NCBI GenBank assembly: GCA_041627895.1
Contig: JBFKQC010000003.1
Span: 1 to 64,000, forward strand
DNA: 64,000 nucleotides
Direction: 5' to 3'
Origin: JBFKQC01 sp041627895
GTDB taxonomy: Bacteria; Pseudomonadota; Alphaproteobacteria; Rhodobacterales; Rhodobacteraceae
The notes under the pieces are model-generated. The model did not search any database. It was not told the origin of the DNA and saw nothing but the letters and a program-made list of their open reading frames with translations. Made by a program: the position numbers and the translations under genes. Shown here in pieces: positions 52,302 to 60,656 of the stretch. Within the stretch, counting starts at the first letter, position 1, and each line of letters begins with the position of its first letter.

Positions 52302-52635
52302 CGCGCGCCTCCGGTGATCGCGTCAGATGGATAGCGGCCGATCCTTTCGCGGAGGTTCATGGATGCATGATCAAATCATTGAAAATATGTATAATTTTAC
52401 GACAACCGCAGAGAACCCGGTTGCGTCACGGCCGGTGCCGGCAATTTCGCGGCTGCCCCCACCGCACGCATGGTTAACCACTCGTTTAACGCGACGCGAT
52501 AGCTTGTTCCGCGTCCGGGCGAACTGCGTTCCGGGCATTCCCATGAGAGCGGACCCGATGAGAGCGGCGCGGCGGCAGGAAAAGCCGTTCCCGTGCGCCA
52601 CGGCCGCGCGCGACGAGGATTTGAAAGGGGTTTCG
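52302..52635. other. Divergent promoter region of the SGNH-RTX and beta-helix genes
   Basis: Contains an AT-rich core at 52360-52415 and GTTAACC...TTTAAC sequence at 52468-52487. No gene is seen. The GTTAAC-TTTAAC pair resembles but does not exactly match a CtrA site (eight instead of seven spacer bases). Confidence 0.5.
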
Positions 52636-54927
52636 ATGAACAAGGCAATTACCGACGGGCTGCTGCTGATGCCGCCGGCGTTCTCGGGCGGGCTCGACGT
52701 CTGGTCGAGCGAGGACGGCACGCCGGGATCGGACACGTATGACGGCGCCACGAATGCCGCCTATGTGCCCGCCGACCAGGATTTCGGCGGCTGCCTGGAG
52801 CTGGTGAAGACCGACAATACGCAGAAGCTGCGCTACATGGGCGAAACGCCGCTGCTGCCGGGCTGCTATCTGCGCATCAAGGCGCGGGTCAAGGCAGTGA
52901 CCGGCAACCTGCCGAGCGTGCGCATCGCCGCCTGGGCCGGCAAGTCGGGCGGTGCGCATGTCGGCGGGCTGACCGAGGTCGGACCGAGCGTCGCGCTGAC
53001 CGGATACGGGGATGTCGTCGAGGTCAGCGCCATCGTCGGGTCGGGCCTGCGCACGGGTGTCGACATGGTCTGGGGCACCGAACCGATCTATGGCCATTTC
53101 GGGCTGGACCTGACCGGGTCGAACGGCGGCGTGGTGCGGGTCGACGACATCGTGATCGAGGACGTCACCGCGTTCTTCCACCGCACCATGATGGACTGGG
53201 TGGACGTTCGCGACTTTGGCGCGGTGGGCGACGGCGTGACCGACGACCATGCGGCGTTCGAGGCCGCCGACACCGCGGCCAACGGCCGGACCGTGCTGGT
53301 GCCGGCGGGCACCTACCGTATCGCCTCGAACCTGACGATCGAGAACAGGGCGCGCTTCGAGGGCACGCTGTCGATGCCGGTGGCGAACCGGCTGATCCTG
53401 AGAAAGAACTTCGAGCTGAACAGCTACATCGACGCCTTCGGTGACGAGGTGGAGGCGTTCAAGAAGGCGTTCCAGGCGCTTCTGAACTTCTCGGACCATG
53501 AATCGCTCGATCTCTGCGGGCGGCGGATCGAGATCGACGGGCCGATCGACATGCAGGCCGCGGTCGACAACAAGGACGTCTTCGAAGTGCGCCGCATCGT
53601 GCGCAACGGCCAGTTCAACTTTGTCTCGTCGACCAACTGGGACACCGAGACCCACACCTCGACCGCCAGCTATGCCGCGGGCAATTCGCTGAAGCTGACC
53701 AACGTGACGAACGTGGCCAACGTGCCCGTCGGCTCGGTCGTCACCGGAAACGGCGTAGGGCGTGAGGTCTACGTCAAGGACAAGAACGTCGGCGCGGGCG
53801 AGATCACGCTGAGCCAGCCGCTTTACGGACCGGCGGCGAGCCAGACCTACACGTTCAAGCGGTTCAAGTACGGGCTGGATTTCAGCGGCTTCACCAAGCT
53901 TTCGAAGTTCACGCTGACCGATATCGAGCTGCAATGCGCAGGCTATGGCAGCGGCATCCTGATGGCGCCGGCGGGCGAGACCTTTCACCTGAAGGATTGC
54001 TTTGTCACCAAGCCGAAGGACCGCGGCATCACCAGCCATGGCAAGGGCTGCCAGGACCTGCAGATCGACCGCTGCCATTTCGCCAGCAACGAGCAGTCGA
54101 CACCGGCGACCGCGCGAACCTCGATCGTGTTCAACGTCAATGCCAACGACGCCAAGATCCGCGACAGCCGGTTCCAGCGCTTCGGCCATACCGGGGTGCT
54201 GAACGGCAGCGGGCATCTCTTTGTCGGCAACCACTGGTTCCAGGGCGACGAGGTGACCGACGGGCCGCGGGTTGCTGGTATCGTCCTGACCTATCCGAAC
54301 ATGAAGACGGTGGTCACCGGCTGTTATGTCGACAACTCGTTCATCGAGTGGACCAACGAGCACGACGCCAACCCGGATTTCTCGAACGAATTCTCGTTCG
54401 GCGGGCTGACACTGACCGGCAACATCTTTACCGCCAACGACGTGGCGAGCTGGTTCAACTGGATCGTGATAAAGCCCTACGGGACGGGTCACTTCGTTCA
54501 GGGGCTGGCCGTGCAGGGCAATACGTTCAAGTCGATCAACGGCAATGTCGACCGGATCGAGACCGTCGACACGACCTTTGCCGACCTCGATCCGTGGCGG
54601 GCGCGAAATGTCGTGTTCGAGGGCAACACGTTCAACGGCATCGACCAGCCAACGATCAACCCGGTGACGCTGGATTTCACGCAGTCGACCGCGGCGACGA
54701 CTTGGACGCTGAACGTGGCCGACTATCTGCCGTTTGCCGGCAATGCCCGGACGGTCGAGGCGGTCGTGGCCAAGGGCAACATCAAGAACGGTTCGGGCGC
54801 GAACGTGTACCACTTCCCCGCCGCGATCCCGAATGCCGGCACCGGAGAGGACCTGGTGCAACTGATCTGGCCCGAGGCGTGCAGCGGGTCCGTCACCGTG
54901 ACGTCGCGGATGGACAAGCCGGTCTGA
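52636..54927 (+). CDS. Right-handed beta-helix surface protein (pectate-lyase/GH28-related)
   Basis: 763 residues. The N-terminal ~190 residues form a beta-sandwich-like part (LPGCYLRIKARVKAV). From about 195 the GH28/pectate-lyase-superfamily start VDVRDFGAVGDGVTDDHAAFEAA leads into a long parallel beta-helix with Asn/Gly-rich turns (FVGNHWFQGD, GLTLTGNIFTAND, VQGNTFKSIN). No clear catalytic triad and no signal peptide. The ATG at 52636 follows AAAGGGG. Beta-helix proteins of this type serve as polysaccharide depolymerases or adhesins; divergent arrangement with the SGNH-RTX esterase suggests a shared extracellular carbohydrate role. Could also be phage-tail derived, but no phage genes are near. 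Confidence 0.8.
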   Translation: MNKAITDGLLLMPPAFSGGLDVWSSEDGTPGSDTYDGATNAAYVPADQDFGGCLELVKTDNTQKLRYMGETPLLPGCYLRIKARVKAVTGNLPSVRIAAWAGKSGGAHVGGLTEVGPSVALTGYGDVVEVSAIVGSGLRTGVDMVWGTEPIYGHFGLDLTGSNGGVVRVDDIVIEDVTAFFHRTMMDWVDVRDFGAVGDGVTDDHAAFEAADTAANGRTVLVPAGTYRIASNLTIENRARFEGTLSMPVANRLILRKNFELNSYIDAFGDEVEAFKKAFQALLNFSDHESLDLCGRRIEIDGPIDMQAAVDNKDVFEVRRIVRNGQFNFVSSTNWDTETHTSTASYAAGNSLKLTNVTNVANVPVGSVVTGNGVGREVYVKDKNVGAGEITLSQPLYGPAASQTYTFKRFKYGLDFSGFTKLSKFTLTDIELQCAGYGSGILMAPAGETFHLKDCFVTKPKDRGITSHGKGCQDLQIDRCHFASNEQSTPATARTSIVFNVNANDAKIRDSRFQRFGHTGVLNGSGHLFVGNHWFQGDEVTDGPRVAGIVLTYPNMKTVVTGCYVDNSFIEWTNEHDANPDFSNEFSFGGLTLTGNIFTANDVASWFNWIVIKPYGTGHFVQGLAVQGNTFKSINGNVDRIETVDTTFADLDPWRARNVVFEGNTFNGIDQPTINPVTLDFTQSTAATTWTLNVADYLPFAGNARTVEAVVAKGNIKNGSGANVYHFPAAIPNAGTGEDLVQLIWPEACSGSVTVTSRMDKPV

Positions 54928-54960
54928 GCGCGTCGGCCGGGGCGCCGCGCCGCGCCCCGG

Positions 54961-55455
54961 TCAGCCCGCCGACAGATCGGTGGGCGTCAGCACATAGGCC
55001 TTGCCGAAGCCGCCGTTCAGATAGGCTTGTACCGGGGTCAGGCGCACCAGCCGGAAATCCCCGAAATCTATGTAAAGCTTTGCCTTGGGCTGCTGTTCGA
55101 GGAAGAGCGCGCGCAATTCCCGGTGCGCCGGGCTGCCCCGCGGCACGAACTGGGCCGATGCCTGCAACGTCAGGCGCGGGTGGGTCAGCGGATCGCCCTT
55201 GGGCCCCGGCTCGCCGAGGAGCAGCGAGCAGGCGGGGTTCGCAAGAAGCGCCCTCGTGTGGTGCGACAGCTCTGACACCAGCGTCATCGGCAGACCGCCC
55301 GCGTCGCGGGCAACGGCGATTCGGGTGACCATCGGCGCGCCGGTCTCGGGTTCGAGCACGCCGAGCGCCCCGTGCGACGCGCCACCGATCAGGTCGCGCG
55401 CCAGGCGGCGGGCCTGGTCGTCGGTCGGCCGGATCGGGTCGGTTGCTTTCGCCAT
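54961..55455 (-). CDS. HugZ-type pyridoxamine 5'-phosphate oxidase family protein
   Basis: 164-residue split-barrel protein: ARDLIGGASHGALGVLEPETGAP at the N-terminus and LSHHTRALLANPACSLLLGEPGPKGDPLTHPRL typical of the HugZ/PNPOx-like heme or flavin utilisation proteins. Some members degrade heme. No dedicated heme-binding C-terminal tail of HugZ is seen, so a flavin role remains possible. Divergent from the uspA gene with an FNR-type box in between. Confidence 0.75.
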   Translation of the reverse strand: MAKATDPIRPTDDQARRLARDLIGGASHGALGVLEPETGAPMVTRIAVARDAGGLPMTLVSELSHHTRALLANPACSLLLGEPGPKGDPLTHPRLTLQASAQFVPRGSPAHRELRALFLEQQPKAKLYIDFGDFRLVRLTPVQAYLNGGFGKAYVLTPTDLSAG

Positions 55456-55531
55456 GAAGCGATTTGACCCGCTCCGACCCCGGCGTGCAACGGGCCGCGA
55501 TCCCCCGGGTCCGGAATCCCCGCGATTCAGG

Positions 55532-55545
55532 CTGATTTAGGTCAA
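55532..55545 (+). promoter_or_regulatory. FNR/FnrL-type box before uspA
   Basis: CTGATTTAGGTCAA matches the FNR palindrome TTGAT-N4-ATCAA with one mismatch per half. It lies 57-70 bases upstream of the UspA start, a normal place for FnrL activation under low oxygen. Confidence 0.6.
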
Positions 55546-55601
55546 TGTCGCCGGCGATGGAGCCCGCTAACGTGATCCCAAGGGCACACGGAGGGAGACC
55601 C

Positions 55602-56009
55602 ATGTACAGCAACATCCTTGTCCCGATCGCGCTGGAACACGAGCGCGACACGGGCTCGGCGATGGACATCGCGCACCGCCTGCTTGCCGAGGGTGGTAAG
55701 ATCACCGCGCTGCACGTCATGGAGCCGATCCCGAGCTACGTCGCCACCTATCTGCCGCCTGACCAGCTGGAGAACCGCTACGGCGAGACGCTGGCGGCGC
55801 TGACCGCCGAACTGGGCGGCGTGAGGGATGTCAGGCCCGTGGTCGTGACCGGCAATCCCGGGCGGTCGATCGTGGAATACGCCGAGGATCACGGGGTGGA
55901 CTGCATCGTCGTCGCCTCGCACCAGCCGGGGCTGCAGGACTATCTCTTGGGCTCGACCGCCGCCCGCGTCGTGCGGCATGCGCATTGCGCGGTGCACGTG
56001 ATCCGCTAG
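55602..56009 (+). CDS. uspA: Universal stress protein (UspA family)
   Basis: 135-residue UspA domain: NILVPIALEHERDTGSAM at the start and the ATP/phosphate loop GNPGRSIVEYAEDHG plus ASHQPGLQDYLLGSTAARVV at the end. Gly-2x-Gly-9x-Gly(S/T) is largely kept, so ATP binding is likely. Start ATG 55602 follows GAGGGAGACCC. An FNR-type site lies upstream. Members respond to oxygen limitation and energy stress. Confidence 0.93.
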   Translation: MYSNILVPIALEHERDTGSAMDIAHRLLAEGGKITALHVMEPIPSYVATYLPPDQLENRYGETLAALTAELGGVRDVRPVVVTGNPGRSIVEYAEDHGVDCIVVASHQPGLQDYLLGSTAARVVRHAHCAVHVIR

Positions 56010-56075
56010 GTGCATGGCAATTCCCACCGCCGCGTGTAGGCTCGGGCACTAGCGCCACCGCAAAGGAGCCACGAA

Positions 56076-56402
56076 ATGCTGACGATCGCCAAGGGTCACG
56101 ACCTGCAAACCGTCATCACCACGTTCGAGGTCAACCCCGGCACGTTCCAGGACCTGCTGGATGCGCTGACCGATGCCTACGAGGCGTTCATCTCGAAACA
56201 GCCCGGTTTCATCGGCGCCGGGCTGCACGTGAACGACGCGCAAACCCGGATCGCGAATTACAGCCAGTGGCAGCGGCGCGAGGATTTCCAGGCGATGCTG
56301 CGCTCGGACGAGATGCGCAAGCGCAATCGCCACATCTCGGCGCTTTGCAAGAGCTTCGAGCCGGTGATGTACGAGGTCGCCGCCGCTTTCGGCGCGCCCT
56401 GA
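56076..56402 (+). CDS. Antibiotic biosynthesis monooxygenase (ABM)-like protein
   Basis: 108-residue dimeric alpha+beta barrel. VITTFEVNPGTFQDLLDAL and FISKQPGFIGAGLHVNDAQTRIANYSQW are the ABM hallmark; such small proteins are monooxygenases, isomerases or heme-degrading enzymes. Downstream of uspA on the same strand with 66 bases between. Specific function not deducible. Confidence 0.8.
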   Translation: MLTIAKGHDLQTVITTFEVNPGTFQDLLDALTDAYEAFISKQPGFIGAGLHVNDAQTRIANYSQWQRREDFQAMLRSDEMRKRNRHISALCKSFEPVMYEVAAAFGAP

Positions 56403-56409
56403 CGGGCGC

Positions 56410-57084
56410 TCAGAATTCCAGCCAGGTGCCGAGCTTCAGCCCGAAGCGGTCGTCGCCGGTCACACCGAATTCGGCCCCGATCTCGAGATGCGTGCGGCGC
56501 CCGATCTTGCGTGCCACCGACGGCACCAGGCGCACGTAGGGGTCGCTGCCCGGATACTGCCCGCTCTGGACCTGCAGCATCAGCTTGGTCCGTTCGACCG
56601 GCTTTAGGCCGAGCGTCAGGTCCGCCTTGACCGCCACCTCGCCCTGCTCGGCCCAGTAGAGCGCCTGCGCGTCGAGCGCGATCCAGCCGCGTCCGAACCG
56701 GGTTTCGAGTCCCCGTCCCCAGGCGCCGCCGAGTTGCAGCAGATAGTCGGTCGCGGCGCCGTCGGTCGTGGCGCCGATCCCTGCCTGCACGGCCAGCAGG
56801 TGGCGCCGGTCCTCGGGACCGAACGACTTTCGCAGGAACAGGATCGCGGTCGAATCCTGGTCCGGGTCCATGCCCGCGTCGATGCCGAAGGTCAGGCCGC
56901 GGCCCAGGCCGGTTTCGGAATAGAGGCTGACATAGGTCCTGGGCGGCGCGCCGGGGTCGTCGTAGGGTACGCTGACCGTCGCGCCGAAGGACAGGAAGGT
57001 CCGCCCCTTTTCGCGCGGCCACGCCCCCGCCCCGGCCACGCAGGGGCAGAGCAGCAGCGCGACGAGAACGGCAAATCTTTGCAT
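56410..57084 (-). CDS. Outer membrane beta-barrel-like protein
   Basis: 224 residues with a signal peptide (LVALLLCPCVAGAGA) and alternating amphipathic strands rich in aromatic residues at girdle positions (YVSLYSETGLGRGLTFGIDAG, WGRGLETRFGRGWIALDAQALYW). The C-terminus ends LEF with a terminal Phe, a BAM-recognition feature. Function unknown; length suits an eight- to ten-stranded barrel. Divergent from the hemerythrin gene. Confidence 0.75.
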   Translation of the reverse strand: MQRFAVLVALLLCPCVAGAGAWPREKGRTFLSFGATVSVPYDDPGAPPRTYVSLYSETGLGRGLTFGIDAGMDPDQDSTAILFLRKSFGPEDRRHLLAVQAGIGATTDGAATDYLLQLGGAWGRGLETRFGRGWIALDAQALYWAEQGEVAVKADLTLGLKPVERTKLMLQVQSGQYPGSDPYVRLVPSVARKIGRRTHLEIGAEFGVTGDDRFGLKLGTWLEF

Positions 57085-57117
57085 CGGACCTCCGCCGGCA
57101 AGGCTAGGAAAGCTTGG

Positions 57118-57133
57118 TTAACGCATGGTGAAC
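57118..57133 (+). promoter_or_regulatory. CtrA-like site (one mismatch)
   Basis: TTAACGCATGGTGAAC fits TTAA-N7-TTAAC with one substitution, in the divergent region before the hemerythrin gene. Weak evidence; many random matches occur. Confidence 0.3.
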
Positions 57134-57202
57134 GTCCCCCGGTGGCGCGTCCGGGCCCGGCGGCCTATACCGCAGCAGGGCCGACCGGAACGGGAGCGTG
57201 GA

Positions 57203-57760
57203 ATGACCGAGATCGAGCTTGCAGCGCGTGGCGGGCTGCCGGATGCGCTGCGCGTCCTGCTCGACGAATTCCCGCGCGAAGCATGGGCCGCGCATCCGCA
57301 TTTCGTCGGCATGGTGCAATTCTGGCTGCGCCGTCACCTGATGTTCCGTGACCTGACAGGGCGGCTGCGGGCCGAGGTTCGCGCGGTCCTGGAACGCGAG
57401 ACCGCACCTGCGGCGTTCGCCCCGCGCCTAGCGCGCCTCGGCGGGTTCTTTCTGAACGAGTTGCACATGCACCACCGGATCGAGGACGAGCACTATTTCC
57501 CTCGGCTCGCGCAACTCGACGCGCGGCTGGAGGCCGGGTTCGGGATGCTCGACGCCGACCACCACGCGCTTGCCACGCTGCTGGGCGGCTTCGCCGACGC
57601 CGCCAACGCCGTGCTGCGCGCCGAAGAGGACGCAATTCGCGACGCGGCGGGGCCGTTCGACGAAGGGCTGTCCCGGCTGGCTCGGCTGCTCGACCGGCAT
57701 CTGACCGACGAGGAAGACCTGATCGTTCCGGTGATCCTGAAGAGCGGTTTCGCCGGTTAG
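57203..57760 (+). CDS. Hemerythrin domain protein
   Basis: 185-residue all-helical protein with the iron-binding histidines and carboxylates of hemerythrin: HPHFVGMVQFWLRRHLMF, LNELHMHHRIEDEHYFPRL, DADHHALATLL and LDRHLTDEEDLIVP. Possible roles are oxygen or iron sensing and nitrosative stress resistance. ATG 57203 follows GGGAGCGTGG. A CtrA-like site (TTAA-N7-TGAAC, 57118-57133) lies upstream in the divergent region. Confidence 0.85.
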   Translation: MTEIELAARGGLPDALRVLLDEFPREAWAAHPHFVGMVQFWLRRHLMFRDLTGRLRAEVRAVLERETAPAAFAPRLARLGGFFLNELHMHHRIEDEHYFPRLAQLDARLEAGFGMLDADHHALATLLGGFADAANAVLRAEEDAIRDAAGPFDEGLSRLARLLDRHLTDEEDLIVPVILKSGFAG

Positions 57761-57826
57761 GCAATACGGCAGCCGTCGGCACGGTTCCGCCATCACCGCG
57801 CCCCATTGCAACGCCATAGTTGCGCC

Positions 57827-58270
57827 ATGGCAGATGAAGACGCCCTCAAACAGGCGTTGCGCACCGACGCCAAACCGTCGAACAGGCGCGAGCGCCGCGA
57901 GGCACGGGCCGCCAGGACCCGGGCAGAGGCCCTGTCTCCGGTGCGTATCCTGGCGCGGGTGATGTTCCTGCCGGTCGTGGTCGCGGCGCTGACGCTGTCG
58001 ATCTACATCCGCACCAGCCCATACGAAAAGACCGACGCCCTGCGCCATCTCGCGGCGCTGGCCGGCTGCGACACGGCAGCGTCGATGGGGCTGGCCCCTG
58101 CGTTCGAGGGCGGGCTTGGCTATCACGCCCGCAACGATCCGGACCGGGACGGCATTGCCTGTGGCGCCGCCGCCCCGTCGCGGCATGCCGGCATGCGGCC
58201 GCTGACCCCGGCGATGCCCGATGCGCCGCCGGCGCGGATGCCCGGCGGCGCCAAGTTCCTCTCGCCCTGA
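57827..58270 (+). CDS. Membrane-anchored excalibur-like calcium-binding protein
   Basis: 147 residues: charged N-terminus (RRERREARAARTRAEAL), one transmembrane helix (MFLPVVVAALTLSIYI) and an extracytoplasmic tail. The tail reads CDTAASMGLAPAFEGGLGYHARNDPDRDGIAC, closely matching the excalibur domain (C...GYxxxxDxDxDGxAC), a small calcium-binding fold bridged by a disulfide. Role unknown. Confidence 0.75.
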   Translation: MADEDALKQALRTDAKPSNRRERREARAARTRAEALSPVRILARVMFLPVVVAALTLSIYIRTSPYEKTDALRHLAALAGCDTAASMGLAPAFEGGLGYHARNDPDRDGIACGAAAPSRHAGMRPLTPAMPDAPPARMPGGAKFLSP

Positions 58271-58342
58271 GCGACCGGCCCGCCCCTTGCGCCCCGGCGC
58301 CGATCTGCAAAGATCGCCCCCGCGACGCAAGAGGATGGCCCG

Positions 58343-59158
58343 ATGAGCGACCTGCCCGTGATCGGCGCGCAACTGAGCGTGCTTGACCTGGACCGCCACC
58401 GCGACTGGCTGTTCGAGAAGAACCGCGACCTGGAGCTGCCCGAATTCTCGATGGCAGACGTGTTGCACTCGCCCGACAGCTTCATCGCTATGGCCAGGGC
58501 CAAGCTTGACGGCTGGGCCGGGCGGCTTGGGATTCACGGGCCGTATTCGGGTTTCGAGCTGGACACCAAGGACAGGGAGATCCGCGCCGTGGTGCGCGAC
58601 CGGCTGGACCAGGCGCTGGCGGTCTGCGAGGCGCTGGGCGCGGTGCAGATGGTGATACACTCGCCGTTCGACCTTTGGGACATGCACAACCTCGACAACG
58701 GCCCGCGCGACCGCGAGCGCCGGATCGCCGCAATCCTCGAGACGCTGAAGCCCGCGCTGAGGCGCGCCGAGGATCAGGGCGTGGTGATGGTGCTGGAGAA
58801 TATCAAGGACGTCGACCCGGCGCACCGCGGCGCGGTGGTCGAGGCGGCCGCGTCGCCGGCACTGAAACTGTCGGTCGACACCGGCCATGCGAACTGGGCA
58901 CACGCCATGGCCGGCGCGCCGCCGCCGGACCGCTTCGTCGCCGCCGCGGGCGATGCGCTCGGCCATGTGCATCTGCAGGACACGGACGGCTATGCCGACC
59001 GGCACTGGGTCTTGGGCGAAGGCAATATCCCCTGGCCCGCCGTGTTCGCCGCGTTGCAGCCGATCAAGTCGGCGCCGCACCTGATCGTCGAGATCAACGA
59101 GTTCGGCCGGGTGCCGGAAGCGGTGGCGCATCTTCAGGCGCTGGGACTCGGGCAATAG
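58343..59158 (+). CDS. Sugar phosphate isomerase/epimerase (xylose isomerase-like TIM barrel)
   Basis: 271-residue TIM barrel of the AP_endonuc_2 family: FGLGIHGPYSGF-like segment with His for metal binding, MVLENIKDVDPAHRGAVVEAA with the Glu, SVDTGHANWAHAM, HVHLQDTDGYADRHWVLGEGNI and LIVEINEFG. Metal ligands (E, D, H, E) are all present, so it is probably active. It may act on an inositol-, pentose- or rare-sugar derivative; the precise substrate is unknown. The oxidoreductase starts four bases after its stop. Confidence 0.85.
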   Translation: MSDLPVIGAQLSVLDLDRHRDWLFEKNRDLELPEFSMADVLHSPDSFIAMARAKLDGWAGRLGIHGPYSGFELDTKDREIRAVVRDRLDQALAVCEALGAVQMVIHSPFDLWDMHNLDNGPRDRERRIAAILETLKPALRRAEDQGVVMVLENIKDVDPAHRGAVVEAAASPALKLSVDTGHANWAHAMAGAPPPDRFVAAAGDALGHVHLQDTDGYADRHWVLGEGNIPWPAVFAALQPIKSAPHLIVEINEFGRVPEAVAHLQALGLGQ

Positions 59159-59162
59159 CGGC

Positions 59163-59900
59163 GTGGCGCGCACGCTGGTGATCCTGGCGCATCCCGGTCC
59201 GCGCTCGTTCAACGCGGCCTGGGCGCGGGCGTCGGCGGCGGGCGCCGCGGCGGCAGGCGACGAGGTGCGGTTCGCCGATCTCTATGCACAGGGATTCGAC
59301 CCGGCGGAACGCGGCGCATTCTACGGGATCGACGGGGATTTCGATCCGCTGAAGGCGCAAGAGGCCCGCCCGCTGCCGGCCGACATCGCCGGGATGGTGG
59401 CGGATGTCGAATGGGCCGAGCGTATCGTCTTTCACTTCCCGATCTGGTGGTTCGGTCCGCCGGCGATCCTGAAAGGCTGGTTCGACCGGGTGCTGGTGCA
59501 TGGCCGGATTCATACGGTCGATGAGCGATTCGACACCGGGCGTTGCCGCGGCAAGCGGGCACTTTTCTGCGCGACGACCGGGGCCACGGCGGACGAAAGC
59601 GGCCCGGGCGGCAAGGAAGGCGACGCGCGGCTGCTGTTGTGGCCGCTGGCCTATGCGCTGCGCTACTGCGGCTTCGCGTTCTGCGCGCCGCTGCTTGCAC
59701 ATGGCGTGCACGGCTATCTGGACGGCGCCGAGGCAAAGGCGCTCGAGGCGCGGCTTGCGGCGGTGCTGGGTGCGCAGGACGGGGTGATGGCGGGGCTCGG
59801 CACCCGCGCGGTCTGGCCGTTCAACGCGGACGCCGATTTCGACCGTGACGGCCGGCTGAAACGGGATGCGCCGGTGCACTGGCCGTTCATTTCGCGGTAG
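59163..59900 (+). CDS. NAD(P)H-dependent flavodoxin-fold oxidoreductase (NQO1/KefF-type)
   Basis: 245-residue flavodoxin-like reductase, start GTG at 59163. Motifs: LVILAHPGPRSFNAAWARAS at the N-terminus, HFPIWWFGPPAILKGWFDRVL and CATTGATADES, the FMN/FAD-binding signature of the NQO1/KefF/MdaB family. It reduces quinones or electrophiles with two electrons. Tandem with the isomerase gene. Confidence 0.9.
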   Translation: MARTLVILAHPGPRSFNAAWARASAAGAAAAGDEVRFADLYAQGFDPAERGAFYGIDGDFDPLKAQEARPLPADIAGMVADVEWAERIVFHFPIWWFGPPAILKGWFDRVLVHGRIHTVDERFDTGRCRGKRALFCATTGATADESGPGGKEGDARLLLWPLAYALRYCGFAFCAPLLAHGVHGYLDGAEAKALEARLAAVLGAQDGVMAGLGTRAVWPFNADADFDRDGRLKRDAPVHWPFISR

Positions 59901-59996
59901 ATCGGGACGGCCCGGGGCGGGGATCGGCCGGGCATTCACACATCCCGCAGCCCGGCGCCGCGTCCGGTCGCCGGCGCTGCCTCCGCCGGCAAGGTC

Positions 59997-60428
59997 TCAG
60001 ACCGTCCGCCCTTCGGCGCAGCCCCGGAACGCGCGCACCGCGGGCGCCGCGCCGTCGAGCGGAATCGCCACTTCCTGATCTGCGATCAACGCCGTCGCGG
60101 TATCGTTGAACTCGAGCCCGTTCAGCACGTTGCCGAAGCCGCGGTCGGTGACGCTGAGCGTCGCACGGTCGCCGCCGGGGTGGAAATGCCGTTCGGTATG
60201 GATCGTGTTCGGCCGCGCCCCGTCGAAGCGCATGGCGAAAACCGGACCGTCCGCCCATGGCCCCGGCAGGGTGATGGATATCGCGTATTGCGGCGGGCCG
60301 GGGTCGTAGGTGACGGTGACCGACACCCCGGGCTCGTCATGGGACAGCCGGCAGACGGTGTCGGCCGAAAACTCCCACGCCGCCGCCGGCGGGGCGGCAA
60401 GCAGGCAGACGAGCAGGCCGCGGATCAT
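59997..60428 (-). CDS. Secreted hypothetical protein
   Basis: 143 residues with a signal peptide (MIRGLLVCLLAAPPAAAWEFS) and a mature domain with two or three Cys (ADTVCRLSHDEPGVSV, RGCAEGRTV). Beta-rich, Asp-rich sequence typical of small periplasmic proteins in this group. Family not recognised. Stands alone, convergent with the flavodoxin gene and upstream of lpxK. Confidence 0.65.
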   Translation of the reverse strand: MIRGLLVCLLAAPPAAAWEFSADTVCRLSHDEPGVSVTVTYDPGPPQYAISITLPGPWADGPVFAMRFDGARPNTIHTERHFHPGGDRATLSVTDRGFGNVLNGLEFNDTATALIADQEVAIPLDGAAPAVRAFRGCAEGRTV

Positions 60429-60656
60429 GCCACGAGCCTATGCGCGACCGCGGCAAGTGTCGAGCGGGGCGCGCGCGCGATGGGCGCATTCGACGATCAT
60501 CGAGTGGCGAATGGTGCCCTATCCCTCTGGTCTTGCGCTATTTCGCGACGCTTCGCCGCGCGTGACCCTTGTCGACCAGCGTCGCGGCACGGTGTTCATC
60601 CCCCCGGCCAGTGCAAGCGCTCGGTTGCGCCCGCCGCACCTGCGCCGCGGCCCCGG

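Noticed and set aside
52468..52487. CtrA site TTAA...TTAAC
   Set aside because: Spacer is eight rather than seven bases, so it does not match the consensus.
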